Assembly: GCA_003476445.1 (NCBI GenBank) | Contig: DMUF01000009.1 | Span: 1-12,244, forward strand | Reading direction: 5' to 3' | DNA length: 12,244 bases | Source: Gammaproteobacteria bacterium | Lineage (GTDB): Bacteria > Pseudomonadota > Gammaproteobacteria > Pseudomonadales > Azotimanducaceae | Part shown: positions 12,113-12,244 of the stretch, piece after piece | Position numbering within the stretch: the stretch's first letter is position 1 | Layout: every line of letters starts with the position of its first letter | The notes under the pieces: model-generated | Seen by the model: only the letters and a program-made list of their open reading frames with translations | Databases searched by the model: none | Told to the model about the DNA's origin: nothing | Made by a program: the position numbers and the translations under genes

Positions 12113-12244
12113 TCAGTCGGTAATGCGTTCGACATCCGCCCCGAGCGCGCCCAGTTTTTCCTCGATGCGCTCGTAGCCTCGGTCGATATGATAAATGCGA
12201 TCGATCACGGTGGTACCTTCGGCAACGAGCGCCGCAACCACCAG
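12113..12244 (-). CDS. murA: UDP-N-acetylglucosamine 1-carboxyvinyltransferase, C-terminal 43 residues
   Basis: MurA transfers enolpyruvate from PEP to UDP-GlcNAc, the first committed step of peptidoglycan precursor synthesis. Only the C terminus is inside the window; the rest lies beyond the right edge. The visible LVAEGTTVIDRIYHIDRGYE, continuing RIEEKLGALGADVERITD, matches the family's closing segment, including the near-invariant DRIYHIDRGYERIE block. The TGA stop is 13 nt before hisG. The murA-hisG-hisD order is common in gammaproteobacteria. Confidence 0.95.
   Translation of the reverse strand: MVVAALVAEGTTVIDRIYHIDRGYERIEEKLGALGADVERITD

Noticed and set aside
12100..12135. Upstream ATG for hisG at 12135
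   Set aside because: It overlaps murA by 23 bases and adds non-conserved residues; ATG 12099 has a ribosome site and the family N terminus.
1..12244. Mobile elements, CRISPR arrays, tRNA genes, toxin-antitoxin or defence genes
   Set aside because: Looked for on both strands. There are no repeats with spacers, transposase or integrase motifs, tRNA cloverleaf, or composition break; the region is continuous conserved housekeeping sequence.

Overview
The window is a compact, GC-rich block of chromosomal housekeeping genes, most likely from a gammaproteobacterium. The gene content and order (rnpB, rsmI, lpoA, yraN, a dual-BON lipoprotein, sspB, sspA, petCBA, rpsI, rplM, zapE, hisD, hisG, murA) closely resemble, from memory, the block upstream of the mraZ/dcw cluster in Pseudomonas and relatives. 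LpoA, SspA/SspB and a short-form HisG all fit that group. The genus cannot be fixed from the sequence. No stretch longer than about 160 bases lacks a gene. I see no insertion sequence, tRNA, CRISPR array, phage gene or attachment site.

Layout. The left edge holds the 5' half of RNase P RNA on the minus strand, immediately after rsmI. rsmI (minus) and lpoA (plus) diverge with overlapping start codons. lpoA, yraN and dolP run on the plus strand. They serve peptidoglycan synthase activation and outer-membrane integrity, and yraN is a nuclease-fold protein of unclear role. They converge on sspB, and everything from there to the right edge is on the minus strand. Read in the direction of transcription, the order from the right edge is murA (3' end only), hisG, hisD, zapE, rplM, rpsI, petA, petB, petC, sspA, sspB.

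Functional groups. murA-hisG-hisD-zapE are tightly packed (13-nt gap, ATGA overlap, TGATG overlap) and look like one operon. It joins the last cytosolic enzyme gene of UDP-MurNAc formation, two histidine genes and a division-associated ATPase. rplM-rpsI form the usual L13-S9 operon with a candidate promoter and a hairpin-containing leader. petA-petB-petC encode the complete cytochrome bc1 complex core (Rieske protein, cytochrome b, cytochrome c1) with overlapping reading frames. Their candidate promoter has an extended -10 and a 10-bp palindrome where the -35 should be. sspA-sspB encode the stringent starvation protein and the ClpXP adaptor.

The window holds no convincing undescribed system. 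The points worth a second look are the overlapping rsmI/lpoA starts, the PVWY form of the cytochrome b Qo-site motif, the petA promoter palindrome, the rplM leader structure, several perfect hairpins without a T-tract, and local gene-order changes: no hisC after hisD, zapE joined to hisD, and no diaA/gmhA-type gene between yraN and dolP.
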